In this document: piece after piece, positions 7,584-16,992 of the stretch
How the letters are laid out: every line of letters begins with the position of its first letter
Numbering within the stretch: position 1 is the stretch's first letter
Assembly (NCBI GenBank): GCA_030373325.1
Contig: JAUCZB010000001.1
Coordinates: 305,723-369,722 of the forward strand
Length of the DNA: 64,000 nt
Source: Cyanobium sp. CZS25K
Lineage (GTDB): Bacteria; Cyanobacteriota; Cyanobacteriia; PCC-6307; Cyanobiaceae
Direction of reading: 5' to 3'
The notes under the pieces: generated by a model
The model's input: the letters and a program-made list of their open reading frames with translations, nothing else
What the model was told of the DNA's origin: nothing
Database searches by the model: none
Made by a program: the position numbers and the translations under genes

Positions 7584-10538
7584 TTGCCCGTGTCCGCCTC
7601 CTTCCTGGTCCGGCATCTGGGTCCGGATCCCGAAGATCAGCAACGGATGCTCGCCGAACTCGGCCTCGGCTCCCTCGACCAGCTGGCGGCCGACGTCGTT
7701 CCTGCCGACATCCTGCTGAGCGCGGCTGAGGCCGACGTGGGCCTGCCGCTCCCCTGCCCGGAGGCGGAGGCCCTGGCGGAACTGGGGGCGCTGGCCTCCC
7801 GCAACCGGGTGCTGCGCAGCCTGATCGGCCTCGGCTACCACGGCACGGCCACGCCGGCCCTGATCCAGCGCCATGTGCTGGAAAACCCCTGCTGGTACAC
7901 CGCCTACACCCCCTACCAGGCGGAGATCGCCCAGGGCCGGCTGGAAGCCCTGCTCAATTTCCAGACCCTGGTCAGCGAGCTGACGGGGCTGCCCATCGCC
8001 AATGCCTCCCTGCTGGATGAGGCCACCGCCGCCGCCGAAGCGATGGCGATGGCGGCGGCGGTCTCGCCGCGCCAAGGGGCGCGCCGCTTCCTGGTGGACA
8101 GCGCCGTCTTCCCCCAGACCCTGGCCGTGCTGCGCACCCGGGCCGAACCCCTGGGCATCGCCATCGAGACGGTCGACGCCGAAGCCGCCGCCGAGAGCCC
8201 CGAGGCGGTGCTGGGCGAGGACGTGTTCGGCCTGCTCCTGCAGCTGCCCGGGGTCGGGGGCCGGCTCTGGGATCCCTCGGCGCTGCTGGCAGCGGCCCGC
8301 TCCGGCGGGGTGATCAGCACGGTGGCGGTGGATCCGCTGGCCCAGGTGCTGCTGGCCCCGGTGGGGGACCTGGGTGCCGACATCGCCGTCGGCAGCCTGC
8401 AGCGCTACGGCGTGCCGATGGGCTTCGGCGGGCCCCACGCCGCCTTCTTTGCCACCCGGGAGGCGTTCAAGCGCCAGATCCCGGGCCGCCTGGTGGGGCA
8501 GTCGAAGGATGCGGAGGGTAACCCGGCCCTGCGGCTGGCCCTCCAGACCCGGGAGCAGCACATCCGGCGCGACAAGGCCACCAGCAACATCTGCACCGCC
8601 CAGGTGCTGCTCGCTGTGATGGCGAGCTTCTATGCCGTCCACCACGGCCCCGATGGCCTCGAGGCCATCGCCCGTCGCCTGCCCGTCCTGCGCCAGGGCC
8701 TGGTGCTGGCGTTGGACGCCCTGGGGCTGCCGGCCGATCCGGGGGCCGCCTTCGACACCTTGGTGGTGCGCACCGCTGCGGCCCCCGCCCTGCGTCAGCG
8801 GGCCGTGGCCGCCGGCTTCAACCTCCGCTGCGGGGTCCGGGGCGATGACGGCGCGGCCGCCCTGGCCATCAGCCTCGATGAACTCTCCACGTCCGAGGAG
8901 CTGGCCGCCCTGCTGGGCGCCCTGGCGCCGGATGCCGCCGCCGCCGCCGCGGCCCAGGCGGCCCTGCGGGCCGGCCTGTCCAGCCTGGAGGCCAGACCCC
9001 TGGCGGAGCTGCTCGAGGGCGTGCCCCTGCGGGAAGGCCCCTGGCTGCGCCAGGAGGTGTTCCACCGCTACCGCAGCGAGACGGAACTGCTGCGCTACAT
9101 CCAGCGGCTGGTGAGCAAGGATCTGTCGCTCGTCCACGGGATGATCCCCCTGGGCAGCTGCACCATGAAGCTGAATGCCGCCGCCGAGCTGGCGCCGGTG
9201 AGCTGGCCGGCCTTCGCCCAGATCCATCCCTTCGCCCCCGCCGACCAGACCGGGGGCTACACCGCCCTGGTGGCGGATCTTGAGGCCTGGCTGGGGGCGA
9301 TCACCGGCTTCGCGGGGGTCTCCCTGCAACCGAACGCCGGCTCCCAGGGCGAGTACGCCGGTCTGATGGTGATCCGGGCCTGGCACCGCAGCCGGGGGGA
9401 GGGCCACCGGCAGGTGTGCCTGATCCCCACCAGCGCCCACGGCACCAATCCGGCCAGCGCCGTGATGGCGGGCATGCGGGTGGTGGCGGTGGCCTGCGAC
9501 GTCCAGGGCAACATCGACATCGCCGACCTGGAGGCCAAGGCCGCCGCCCACGCCGCCGATCTGGCGGCCCTGATGGTCACCTACCCCTCCACCCACGGGG
9601 TGTTCGAGACCGGCATCCGCCGCATCTGCCAGGTGGTCCATGACCACGGCGGCCAGGTGTATCTCGATGGCGCCAACCTCAATGCCCAGGTGGGTCTGTG
9701 CAAGCCGGGGCTCTATGGGGCCGACGTCTGTCACCTCAACCTCCACAAGACCTTCTGCATCCCCCACGGGGGCGGCGGCCCCGGGGTGGGACCGATCGGC
9801 GTGGCGGCCCACCTGGTGCCCTTCCTGCCCTCCCATCCCCTGGCCCTGGCGGCCGCTGGCGGGGCGAAGGGACAGGCCATCGGCCCGGTGTCAGCGGCGC
9901 CTCTCGGCAGCGCCGGCATCCTGCCGATCAGCTGGATGTACATCCGCATGATGGGGGGGGCGGGCCTGCGCACCGCCAGCCAGGTGGCCCTGCTGGCGGC
10001 CAACCTGATCGCCGAGCGCCTCGAGCCCCACTTCCCGGTGCTCTACCGGGGCCGGGGCGGCCGGGTGGCCCATGAGTGCATCCTCGATCTGCGGCCCCTC
10101 AAGCGCAGCTGCGGCCTTGAGGTGGACGATCTGGCCAAGCGGCTGATGGACTACGGCTTCCATGCCCCCACCGTCAGCTGGCCCGTGGCCGGCACGGTGA
10201 TGGTCGAGCCCACCGAGAGCGAGTCGCTGCCGGAGATCGACCGCTTCTGTGCGGCCATGGAGGCGATCCGCCGCGAGGCCTGGGCCATCGAGAGCGGGGC
10301 CGCCGACCCCCTCGACAACCCGCTCAAGCGGGCGCCCCACACCCTGGCGGCGGTGACCGCCGACGAATGGGATCGGGCCTACAGCCGCAGTGAGGCGGCC
10401 TTCCCCGCCGGGGAGAGTCAGCGGCAGAGCAAGTTCTGGCCGGCGGTCGCCCGCATCGATAACGCCTTCGGCGATCGCAACCTCGTCTGCACCTGCCCGA
10501 GCGTCGAGGAAGTGGCAATCCCCGAACTGGCTGCCTGA
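7584..10538 (+). CDS. gcvP: Glycine dehydrogenase (aminomethyl-transferring), P protein
   Basis: PLP-dependent decarboxylating subunit of the glycine cleavage system, fused form (984 residues, normal for the single-chain P protein). Both halves are present: an N-terminal GDC-P domain (about 15-450) and a catalytic C-terminal half with GSCTMKLNA and the PLP-lysine motif [16 protein letters not shown] near residue 720. The annotated TTG start at 7584 is six bases upstream of an in-frame GTG that could be used instead. It follows gcvH in the same operon. A stem-loop without a U tract follows the stop. Confidence 0.97.
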   Translation: MPVSASFLVRHLGPDPEDQQRMLAELGLGSLDQLAADVVPADILLSAAEADVGLPLPCPEAEALAELGALASRNRVLRSLIGLGYHGTATPALIQRHVLENPCWYTAYTPYQAEIAQGRLEALLNFQTLVSELTGLPIANASLLDEATAAAEAMAMAAAVSPRQGARRFLVDSAVFPQTLAVLRTRAEPLGIAIETVDAEAAAESPEAVLGEDVFGLLLQLPGVGGRLWDPSALLAAARSGGVISTVAVDPLAQVLLAPVGDLGADIAVGSLQRYGVPMGFGGPHAAFFATREAFKRQIPGRLVGQSKDAEGNPALRLALQTREQHIRRDKATSNICTAQVLLAVMASFYAVHHGPDGLEAIARRLPVLRQGLVLALDALGLPADPGAAFDTLVVRTAAAPALRQRAVAAGFNLRCGVRGDDGAAALAISLDELSTSEELAALLGALAPDAAAAAAAQAALRAGLSSLEARPLAELLEGVPLREGPWLRQEVFHRYRSETELLRYIQRLVSKDLSLVHGMIPLGSCTMKLNAAAELAPVSWPAFAQIHPFAPADQTGGYTALVADLEAWLGAITGFAGVSLQPNAGSQGEYAGLMVIRAWHRSRGEGHRQVCLIPTSAHGTNPASAVMAGMRVVAVACDVQGNIDIADLEAKAAAHAADLAALMVTYPSTHGVFETGIRRICQVVHDHGGQVYLDGANLNAQVGLCKPGLYGADVCHLNLHKTFCIPHGGGGPGVGPIGVAAHLVPFLPSHPLALAAAGGAKGQAIGPVSAAPLGSAGILPISWMYIRMMGGAGLRTASQVALLAANLIAERLEPHFPVLYRGRGGRVAHECILDLRPLKRSCGLEVDDLAKRLMDYGFHAPTVSWPVAGTVMVEPTESESLPEIDRFCAAMEAIRREAWAIESGAADPLDNPLKRAPHTLAAVTADEWDRAYSRSEAAFPAGESQRQSKFWPAVARIDNAFGDRNLVCTCPSVEEVAIPELAA

Positions 10539-10565
10539 GTGTTCCGGCGGTACCTTTTCCGCCCG

Positions 10566-10592
10566 CCATGGCTCATCATTGCTGAGCCATGG
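10566..10592. repeat. Perfect 10-bp inverted repeat downstream of gcvP
   Basis: The arms CCATGGCTCA and TGAGCCATGG are perfect complements around a 7-base loop, 28 bases after the gcvP stop. No run of T follows on either strand, so it is a weak candidate for an intrinsic terminator. It could be a processing site, a protein-binding palindrome or a leader structure for the small gene at 10625. Confidence 0.5.
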
Positions 10593-10624
10593 CCTGACGG
10601 CGATGGCAAGCGCCTTTCATTTTC

Positions 10625-10858
10625 ATGGGGTTCATGAACGGCAACGACAGTTCAGGCGGTGAGCAGGGCCCCGGGGGGCTTCCCTCGGGTTTGCCGGACG
10701 CCACCCAGCGGGTGGATGGCACCAACGTGGTGCGCGTCCCCTTCGGGGTGCGCCGGGCCAGGCGTCGCCGCCCCGAGCGGCCCGACCACTGGGCCACCCT
10801 GGTGCTTCCTTTCCAGGTGGGCGGCGGGGGATCTCCCACCCCCCCCCACGCGGCCTAG
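10625..10858 (+). CDS. Small basic hypothetical protein
   Basis: A 77-residue frame starting ATG GGG TTC ATG, with a glycine-rich N-terminus, a basic middle (RRARRRRPERPDHW) and a hydrophobic strand ATLVLPF. The segment DGTNVVRVPFGVRR looks like folded protein sequence rather than antisense noise, and no better frame covers this gap. It stands alone between gcvP and the convergent flavodiiron operon. No known domain is recognised. The second ATG at 10634 is an alternative start. Conservation in other picocyanobacteria would settle whether it is real. Confidence 0.5.
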   Translation: MGFMNGNDSSGGEQGPGGLPSGLPDATQRVDGTNVVRVPFGVRRARRRRPERPDHWATLVLPFQVGGGGSPTPPHAA

Positions 10859-10866
10859 GCCAGCGA

Positions 10867-12699
10867 TCAGTAGGCCGCCCCGCTGCGCCGCTGGTGAACG
10901 GCGGTGGTGGCGGCCGCATCCAGCAGGTCGCCGCTGAGGGCTTCGGCGTAGAGCAGCCAGTGGTCGCCGCATTCCATCCGCTGGCTCACCCTGGCCTCCA
11001 GCCAGGCCAGGGCTTCCGGCAGCAGCGGTTGCCCGCCCGGAGAGGTCTGCAGGTCGAGTCCGGCGAGACGATCAGCCCCCGGCGGGAAGGGCTGCAGGAA
11101 GCGCTTCATCGGCCCGCTCTCGCGTCCGGCCGCCAGCACGTTGAGGCAGAAGCCGTCCCCCACGTGCAGCAGGCTCTCCATCGCCCGGTCCTTGGCCACG
11201 GCGACGGTGAAACCGGGGGGGGTGAAGCTGGCCTGGCTGACCCAGCTGGCCACCATGGCTCCACCGATGGCGTCGGGGCCATCCCCCTTGCGGGCCAGCA
11301 CCACGCACAGGGCCCCCACCACCCGGCCGAGGGCCTGGATCGCCGGGTTCGTGCGGCTCTCGCTGAGCCCGCCGCCGCCGCTGCGTCGCTGGGCCTGACG
11401 ATGCTGCTGGTGCAGGCGGCGGCCCAGGGCGGTGCCGGTTTCCTCCAGGGTCCGCAGGGTGGTCCGATCCGGGCTGAACTTGACCCGGATCGGCTCGAAG
11501 GCGAACTGGAAGCCGCCATCGCGGAGCTTGGCTTCCAGCAGATCGATGGCCTCGCCGCTCCAGCCGAAACTGCCGAACACCCCCACCGGCTTGGTCCGGT
11601 CGCCTTCGGCCAGCACCGTGCCGAGGGCCGAGACGATCGGTGTGGGCGCATGGCCCCCGAGGGTGGGTGAGCCGATCAGCAGGGCGTCGCAGGCATGGAT
11701 CGCCTCCAGCAGCTGCTCGGGTGGGGCGAATTCGCAGTTGATGCTCTCCACCCGCACGCCGCTGCGCGCCACCCCCTGGGAGAGGGCGTCGGCGATGGCC
11801 GCGGTGTTGCCGTAGGCGCTCGCGTAGAGCAGCGCCACCGAAAGGCTGGCCTTCTCCTGGCTTTCGCCCCAGCGGCGGTAGTCGGCCAGCAGGCTGCGCC
11901 AGCTCTGGGCGATGGCCGGTCCGTGGCCCGGTGCGATGGTGCGGATCGCCAGCTCATCGAGACGGTCGACGACCGTCTCCACCTGACGGGCCATCGGCGC
12001 CATCAGGCAGTCGTAGTAGTAGCGGCGGTCTTCCTCGGTGCTGCTGCGGTTCGCTTCAGCGAAGTCCTCGGTGCAGAGGTGGGCGGCGAAGAACTTGCCG
12101 CTCATCAGCAGCCCGGTGGTGGTCTCGAAGGCCATCAGCCCCCCGGGCCAGCGGGGGGTGGGGGTGGGGATCAAGGTGAGCTCATGGCCGCTGGAAAGGG
12201 TGCGGCTGGTTTCCTGCTTGACCACCTCGATGGTGGGCAGGGGCACGGGATCGGCTGGGGGGGCGGCCTCCCCCGGTGGGCCGGGCCGCTGCTGGTCCCA
12301 GAGTTCGGCGAGCACCTGGGCGCCGGGATTGGAGGCCACCAGCACCGTCGCCGGCCAGCCCGTCGCCAGCTGCTTCAGCAGGGCGACCCGGTTGGGGTTG
12401 ACGTGGCCCACCACCACCTTGAGGGGCGCGTCGGCCGGCACCAGCGACGCCAGTTGCTCCAGGAAGGGGGCGGCGAAGGAGGCCCCCGGCGGGTGCACCA
12501 GCACCGGGGCGCCGCCGGAGGCGCCCTGCTGGAAGAGGAAGCTGTTGGCGGTGGTGCCCCGCTCGAGGCCGTACTCCACTTCGAAGCGCAGGCGCCTGGG
12601 GCTGAGGCCGCGCAGGCAGAGGAGACCGGGTTCCACCGGCAGGGTGATGACGCGCCGATCCGAGGTGGATGGGGTGGCGGCGGATGGGGTGGTGGTCAT
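10867..12699 (-). CDS. flv1: Flavodiiron protein, Flv1-type (non-canonical metal site)
   Basis: Cyanobacterial class C flavodiiron protein: metallo-beta-lactamase-like domain (about 30-270), flavodoxin domain (about 290-430) and C-terminal flavin reductase domain (about 450-600). Flv1 works with Flv3 in NAD(P)H- or ferredoxin-dependent O2 photoreduction downstream of photosystem I. The usual iron-ligand motif HxExDH is HVNPNR here (H99, N101, N103, R104), so the di-iron ligands are substituted, as known for Flv1 and Flv2 homologues. The start codon overlaps the stop of the upstream flv3 (ATGA), implying translational coupling and matched expression. Confidence 0.92.
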   Translation of the reverse strand: MTTTPSAATPSTSDRRVITLPVEPGLLCLRGLSPRRLRFEVEYGLERGTTANSFLFQQGASGGAPVLVHPPGASFAAPFLEQLASLVPADAPLKVVVGHVNPNRVALLKQLATGWPATVLVASNPGAQVLAELWDQQRPGPPGEAAPPADPVPLPTIEVVKQETSRTLSSGHELTLIPTPTPRWPGGLMAFETTTGLLMSGKFFAAHLCTEDFAEANRSSTEEDRRYYYDCLMAPMARQVETVVDRLDELAIRTIAPGHGPAIAQSWRSLLADYRRWGESQEKASLSVALLYASAYGNTAAIADALSQGVARSGVRVESINCEFAPPEQLLEAIHACDALLIGSPTLGGHAPTPIVSALGTVLAEGDRTKPVGVFGSFGWSGEAIDLLEAKLRDGGFQFAFEPIRVKFSPDRTTLRTLEETGTALGRRLHQQHRQAQRRSGGGGLSESRTNPAIQALGRVVGALCVVLARKGDGPDAIGGAMVASWVSQASFTPPGFTVAVAKDRAMESLLHVGDGFCLNVLAAGRESGPMKRFLQPFPPGADRLAGLDLQTSPGGQPLLPEALAWLEARVSQRMECGDHWLLYAEALSGDLLDAAATTAVHQRRSGAAY

Positions 12700-14486
12700 C
12701 AGTAGTGGTTGCCCACCTTGCGGTGATGCACGGCCGTGGCGGCGGTGGTGTCAGCCACATTGCCCTCTTCCACCACCGCGTAGATGATCCAGTGATCCGG
12801 CCCCTCCATGCGCTGGGTCACCCGGCAGCCGAGGTAGGCCAGGGCATCCCCGAGGACGGGACCGCCGGCGGCCACGCCCTCGAGCACGTTGACGCCGGCG
12901 AAGCGGTCGGCCCCCGGCGGGAAGCGGCGCAGGAAATGGCGCAGCAGGGGCTGGTGGTTGTCCTCCCGGAGGATGTTGAGCACGAAGCGGTCGTCCACCT
13001 GCATCAGGGCCTCGATCGCCCGGTCCTTGGCGACCGCCACCGTGAGTCCCGGTGGATCGAAGCTGGCCTGGCTCACCCAGCTGGCGACCATGGCGCCGCT
13101 GCGGCTGCCGGCGTCGTCGTCCTGTTTGGCCGTGACGATGTAGAGGCCGCCGCTGAGGCGCCCCAGGGCCTTGTCGAGGTCGCCGTCGATGGCCTTCATG
13201 GCGGCGATGGTCTTTTCCTTGGTGAGCAGCTGGCCCAGGTCGGTGCCGGCTTCCTCGCAGCGCTGGTAGTCGGCGCCGCCGGGAACCTGGCGGATGCGCA
13301 GGGGCTCGAACGCCCATTTCTGGCCCAGGTTGCGCAGCTGGCCGGCCAGGGTATCGATCGGTTCGTCGTTGCCGCCGAAGGCGTCGTAGCAGCCCACCCA
13401 CTGCTTGGGCTGGAGGGCGGCCAGCAGGGTGCCGATGGCCGTCTGCAGCTCGGCATCGGGGGCGGCGGGCCAGGTGGGAACCACCACGGCGCTGGCTTCA
13501 CCGATCAGGGCGGCCAGTTCCTGGGGATCGGTGGCGCGCAGGTCGACGAGCTGCACCTGGCCGGAGGCCTTGCCCACCCCCCGGGCGATGGCCTGGCTGA
13601 GCCGGTCACAGAAGCCGTACTGGCTCAGATAACAGACGGCCGCGTAGGCCTCGCCGGCGCTGCGCTGGCCGCTCCAGTCGCGGTAGTCGCCCAGCCAGAG
13701 GGGCAGGTGCTCCCGCAGCAGGGGGCCGTGGCCCACGGCGATCGTGGTGATCTCCGGCAGCCCGTCCATGCGCTTGAGCGCCTGCAGCACGCTGCGGGCG
13801 TTGGGGGCCATCAGGCAGTCGTAGTAAAAGCGGAAGTCCGGCGCGATGGCACCGGGATCGACATCGAACAGGTCGTCGGAGCAGTAGTGGAGGCCGAAGG
13901 CATCGCAGGTGTAGAGGATGCCGGTGCCGTGATCGAACGAAAAGATCGTGTCGGGCCAGTGCAGGTTGGGGGCGCTCAGGAAGGAGAAGCGATGGGCCAC
14001 GCCGCTCTCGGGATGCACGCCCAGGTCGAGCTCGTCGCCGCTCTTGACCGCCCGGCTGCGGAAGGGGCGGTGCACCTGGTCCTGAAGGAACTGGATCGCC
14101 ACCTTGGAGCCGACGATCTCGATGTCCGGGTGGCGGTCGATCAGATCACCGATCAGGCCGGAATGGTCCGGTTCGGTGTGGGAGACGATCAGGTGGTCGA
14201 TCGCGGTGGGGTCGATCAGACCCTCGAGCAGGGGGATCCAGGTGTCGCGGAACTTGGCGTGGCTGGTGTCAACCAGGGCCGTGCGCTCACCCCGCACCAG
14301 AAAGGCGTTGTAGGTGGTGCCGTTGCGCAGGCCGAACTCGATGTCGAAGCGACTGCGGTCCCAGTCGAGGGAGCGGATCGCCGTGGTGTCGGGGGCGATC
14401 GGCTCGCACTGAAGGCTGAGGCGCGGCTCCGCCGTCTGCAGCGAGGACGGCGAGGAGGGTGGGGCGCTGGCGGTGCTGCTGCTCAT
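12699..14486 (-). CDS. flv3: Flavodiiron protein, Flv3-type (canonical metal site)
   Basis: Partner of Flv1 in light-driven O2 reduction to water. The 595-residue protein has the same three-domain plan: beta-lactamase-like, flavodoxin, flavin reductase. It keeps the canonical di-iron motif HTEPDH (H103, E105, D107, H108), and further ligands are plausible in HWPDT, CDAFG and GHGP. I chose the ATG at 14486 because AAGGAG lies 10 bases upstream; the frame extends to 14555 but that extension is unlike the family. Flv1 follows with an ATGA overlap. Naming as Flv3 rests on the intact ligands and the pairing with an Flv1-type gene. Confidence 0.92.
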   Translation of the reverse strand: MSSSTASAPPSSPSSLQTAEPRLSLQCEPIAPDTTAIRSLDWDRSRFDIEFGLRNGTTYNAFLVRGERTALVDTSHAKFRDTWIPLLEGLIDPTAIDHLIVSHTEPDHSGLIGDLIDRHPDIEIVGSKVAIQFLQDQVHRPFRSRAVKSGDELDLGVHPESGVAHRFSFLSAPNLHWPDTIFSFDHGTGILYTCDAFGLHYCSDDLFDVDPGAIAPDFRFYYDCLMAPNARSVLQALKRMDGLPEITTIAVGHGPLLREHLPLWLGDYRDWSGQRSAGEAYAAVCYLSQYGFCDRLSQAIARGVGKASGQVQLVDLRATDPQELAALIGEASAVVVPTWPAAPDAELQTAIGTLLAALQPKQWVGCYDAFGGNDEPIDTLAGQLRNLGQKWAFEPLRIRQVPGGADYQRCEEAGTDLGQLLTKEKTIAAMKAIDGDLDKALGRLSGGLYIVTAKQDDDAGSRSGAMVASWVSQASFDPPGLTVAVAKDRAIEALMQVDDRFVLNILREDNHQPLLRHFLRRFPPGADRFAGVNVLEGVAAGGPVLGDALAYLGCRVTQRMEGPDHWIIYAVVEEGNVADTTAATAVHHRKVGNHY

Positions 14487-14496
14487 CGGATCAGAC

Positions 14497-14502
14497 TCCT
14501 TC
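14497..14502 (-). promoter_or_regulatory. Ribosome binding site of flv3
   Basis: AAGGAG on the minus strand lies 10 bases before the ATG at 14486. It decides the flv3 start in favour of 14486 over the upstream in-frame start at 14555. Confidence 0.6.
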
Positions 14503-14565
14503 CGCAGGCCTATGACTGTAGGCAGGGTGGTGTCCCTCCCGATGTATTCGCGCAATCGACAGGCC

Positions 14566-14616
14566 CCTTGCGGATCAGTGGACCTTGCGGATCAGTGGAC
14601 CTTGCGGATCAGTGGA
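14566..14616. repeat. Three exact tandem copies of a 17-bp unit
   Basis: CCTTGCGGATCAGTGGA occurs three times head to tail with no mismatch, at 14566-14582, 14583-14599 and 14600-14616. The array lies between the flv3 upstream region and the broken PilZ gene, next to the point where PilZ similarity begins. It may be the scar of a mobile element or a replication-slippage product. I see no other copy in the window. Confidence 0.85.
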
Positions 14617-14622
14617 CAAGGA

Positions 14623-14866
14623 AGAAGAAAAAATCCGTGGAGGCTTCCGAGGGGATCCTCGGAGTGGTGCTCGACCTGAGCGTGGAGGGCCTCAAGATGG
14701 CCATCGCGGCCGGACACGCTCTCTCGGTCGGTCAGCCCTGCGCCCTGGTGCTGGGTGACGGGGAGAGACCTACGACCTGAGAGGCACCGTGCGGTGGAGC
14801 GAAGCCACCAGCTACATCTCGGTGATTGGCCTCTCCCTCGAATCCGCCCGCCGCCTCGAGGCGTGA
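14623..14866 (+). pseudogene. PilZ-domain gene remnant, 5'-truncated and frameshifted
   Basis: PilZ domains bind cyclic di-GMP. The first frame encodes a core with the DLSVEGLKM motif (D-x-S-x-x-G type) and ends prematurely at 14780. A second frame continues as YDLRGTVRWSE...SVIGLSLES and stops at 14866. Removing two bases at the AGAG near 14763-14768 would join them into a continuous PilZ C-terminal half, so a dinucleotide duplication is the likely lesion. The N-terminal RxxxR part is missing, and the upstream edge abuts a 17-bp tandem repeat. Confidence 0.65.
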
Positions 14867-14871
14867 GGGCC

Positions 14872-15321
14872 TCAGTCGGCCACCTTCACGCTGACCGTCG
14901 TCAGGGACTGCGCCTTGGGCGCCGTCACGGTGAGCAGCCCATCGCGGTAGTGGGCTTCGAGGGCGTCCCGCTGGATCCCGCCGGGGAAGCGGAAGCTGCG
15001 GCTCCAGGTGCCGTAGCGGAATTCGCTCAGCAGGGGAGCGGGCCGGCGGCCCTCAGGGACGGCTGCCTCGCCGTTGCCGTTCGAGGGCGCTTCGGCGGTG
15101 GCCGCGGCTGACGGCTGGGAACGGCGCTCCGCGGTGATGAGCAAGGAGCGGTCCGTGGCCTTCACGTCGATGGAGGCGCGGTCGACGCCGGGCAGTTCCA
15201 GGGCGATCGTGTAGGTGGTCTCGGTTTCGTGGATCTCGGCGGCGGGAACCCGCTCGGCCGTCTGCAGCTGTTGCTCCAGCCGGTCGAACAGATCGAAGGG
15301 GGAAGGATGAAGCGTGCGCAT
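14872..15321 (-). CDS. Small heat shock protein, Hsp20/alpha-crystallin family
   Basis: ATP-independent chaperone that holds unfolding proteins; cyanobacterial homologues also associate with thylakoid membranes. The 149-residue protein has an alpha-crystallin domain running from TYTIALELPGVD to the C-terminal strands. The conserved block YRDGLLTVTAPK is present, and a flexible Ala/Ser/Asn-rich insertion (about residues 70-95) lies within the domain. Length is normal. It is convergent with the PilZ remnant, whose stop is 6 bases away. No heat-shock operator was identified upstream. Confidence 0.93.
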   Translation of the reverse strand: MRTLHPSPFDLFDRLEQQLQTAERVPAAEIHETETTYTIALELPGVDRASIDVKATDRSLLITAERRSQPSAAATAEAPSNGNGEAAVPEGRRPAPLLSEFRYGTWSRSFRFPGGIQRDALEAHYRDGLLTVTAPKAQSLTTVSVKVAD

Positions 15322-15426
15322 GGTTGGTGCTTCCGATGGGAGCGACGGGGATGGCCGGGTGAGGAACCACCCGCTCCGTCAATGTGCCCGTCTTGCCCGG
15401 GTGCTCCGAGGGGGAGAACCGACAGC

Positions 15427-15873
15427 TCAGGTTCGGTCCCCCGGACCGGGTTCGGCCCTTTCACCAGCGGGCGGCGGAGAACCGCCAGGGTGCTGCGGCA
15501 GCCACCACCAGTTCGCGAAGGCGGCCGCCTGGCCGCAGGGCAGGCCGCCGGGCTCCCGCAGGGTCCACAACCGGGCGTTCTCGATGCGGAAGCGGCGGCC
15601 GCCGCTGTCGATGCGGATGCCGGCGTAGCCCTCGAGGGCCTGGCGGTGCCGGGCCCGCTCCAGGGCGTGGGCGCGGCTCCGCCGTTCGGCCGGCTCAGCG
15701 GTGAGGCGGGAGGGCAGACCCACCATGGCGCTCCAGGGGCGGTGCCACAGCAGCAGCGCCGCGCGGTTGGCGTAGATCAGGCGCGGATCGGCGCTGCCGT
15801 CATGGGCCAGCACGACGGTGGCGGCCACGAACAGCTCCTGGGCCGCCTGCAGCGGTGAGCGGCCGCTCTCCAC
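15427..15873 (-). CDS. MEKHLA-domain (PAS-like) protein
   Basis: MEKHLA domains resemble PAS sensors; their ligand is unknown. The segments RLIYANRAALLLW, SRLTAEPAERR, YAGIRIDSGGRRFRIENA and CGQAAAFANWWWL match the family. The first standard start is GTG at 15873, but domain-like sequence (WLSDSAIATAGRLIRGHRLA) continues upstream in frame to about 15975 with no ATG, GTG or TTG. The true protein therefore probably starts further upstream at a non-standard codon or by reinitiation after the upstream gene, or has lost its start. The proline-rich last 20 residues are beyond the domain. Confidence 0.8.
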   Translation of the reverse strand: MESGRSPLQAAQELFVAATVVLAHDGSADPRLIYANRAALLLWHRPWSAMVGLPSRLTAEPAERRSRAHALERARHRQALEGYAGIRIDSGGRRFRIENARLWTLREPGGLPCGQAAAFANWWWLPQHPGGSPPPAGERAEPGPGDRT

Positions 15874-15991
15874 GCCGGCCAGCAGGGGCCGATCGAACGC
15901 CAGCCGGTGGCCCCGGATGAGGCGCCCGGCGGTGGCGATGGCGGAGTCGCTCAGCCAGGGGGGCGGATCAGAGGGTGGGATGGCTCCGGCC

Positions 15992-16846
15992 TCAGCGAGG
16001 GGGACCGTTGTCCTCGGGCATCATCATCTGCATGGCTGTGGCGAGTTCCGGTGCGGCCTGATGGCGCCGGCTGCTGAAGGTGGAGAGTAAGCGGCCGGAG
16101 AGCACGCTGCGGAGCAGGGTGGGCTGGTAGGCGAAGCGCTTGCCGATCGCGGCGAAGCTGAAGAACAACAGCAGGGCGGCAATGACGTTCCTGGCCAGCT
16201 GCACGAACCAATCGTTGAGCCGCTTCATCCCCATGGCATCGGCGCTGTTCTGATAGCGCTTGATGAAGGGATTGAGGTCGTTGCTGAGCTTGGTCTTGAC
16301 GACGTCCAGGGGGACGTTGAGGGTGGCGGGCAGGGCAGGGGCCTGGCCGGGCAGCAGCCGCATGGCCTTGAGGATGTCGTCGTAGGTGCGGGCGCGTTCG
16401 ATCGCCCTGGTGGTGGCGATGTAGGCGTTCAGCTCCCGGGTGTCGTTGGCCCTGAACTGGCGCAGCAGGTTGATGCCGCTGTAGATCTGCAGGGGGATCA
16501 GCAACAGGAAACCGAAGGCGATCCAGAAGCTGAGGGGCCGCAGCAACGCCACACGGCGACCGATCGGTCGGGAGTCGGGATCGATCAGCCTGGCGAGCAG
16601 CAGCAGCAGCGCCCCGACCATGGCGATCGGGCCCGAGGCGAGCAGCTTGTCGCTCACGGTCTGCAGCCAGAGGGGATTGATCAGGCGCACCGGCCAGGCC
16701 GCGGCGATGATCCCCAGCAGAAACAGGACGAACAACAGGATGGCTCCCCAGTTGAGGGCGAGGGCAACCTCCTCGACGTAGCCCGCTCGAGGGTGGGCTT
16801 CCGGATGGCGATCGGCCGTGGGCAGGGTGTCGACTTTGGGGCTCAT
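15992..16846 (-). CDS. HpsJ-like integral membrane protein
   Basis: The 284-residue protein has four clear membrane helices: about 30-50, 70-90, 105-130 and 215-235. A soluble loop with NDTRELNAYIATTRAIERA lies between the third and fourth. This matches the HpsJ family, linked to exopolysaccharide secretion in cyanobacteria and also found beside cyanoexosortase genes. A PEP-CTERM exoprotein gene lies just upstream on the same strand (16993-17880), which supports a cell-surface role. No exosortase gene is in the window. The MEKHLA gene follows closely downstream and may be co-transcribed. Confidence 0.75.
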   Translation of the reverse strand: MSPKVDTLPTADRHPEAHPRAGYVEEVALALNWGAILLFVLFLLGIIAAAWPVRLINPLWLQTVSDKLLASGPIAMVGALLLLLARLIDPDSRPIGRRVALLRPLSFWIAFGFLLLIPLQIYSGINLLRQFRANDTRELNAYIATTRAIERARTYDDILKAMRLLPGQAPALPATLNVPLDVVKTKLSNDLNPFIKRYQNSADAMGMKRLNDWFVQLARNVIAALLLFFSFAAIGKRFAYQPTLLRSVLSGRLLSTFSSRRHQAAPELATAMQMMMPEDNGPPR

Positions 16847-16944
16847 GGGGAAAGGAGGGAAAGCACCGGAGGAGCGGTTCTGGCCTCAGGCGTGGACGGG
16901 ATCAGGTTTTTCGATGGGCAGGCGAATGGCCAGAGGCCAGCTAT

Positions 16945-16970
16945 GAAAAAGCCCGGCATGGGGCCGGGCT
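16945..16970 (-). terminator. Rho-independent terminator of the PEP-CTERM gene
   Basis: Read on the minus strand, AGCCCGGC-CCAT-GCCGGGCT forms a strong GC stem followed by TTTTT. It lies 23 bases after the stop of the PEP-CTERM gene at 16993, separating it from the HpsJ-like gene downstream. Confidence 0.8.
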
Positions 16971-16992
16971 GGAGATGCTGCAAGGCTCGGAA

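Noticed and set aside
7524..9836. 770-codon frame antisense to gcvP
   Set aside because: gcvP is unmistakable on the plus strand; the antisense product is low-complexity His/Gly/Gln sequence.
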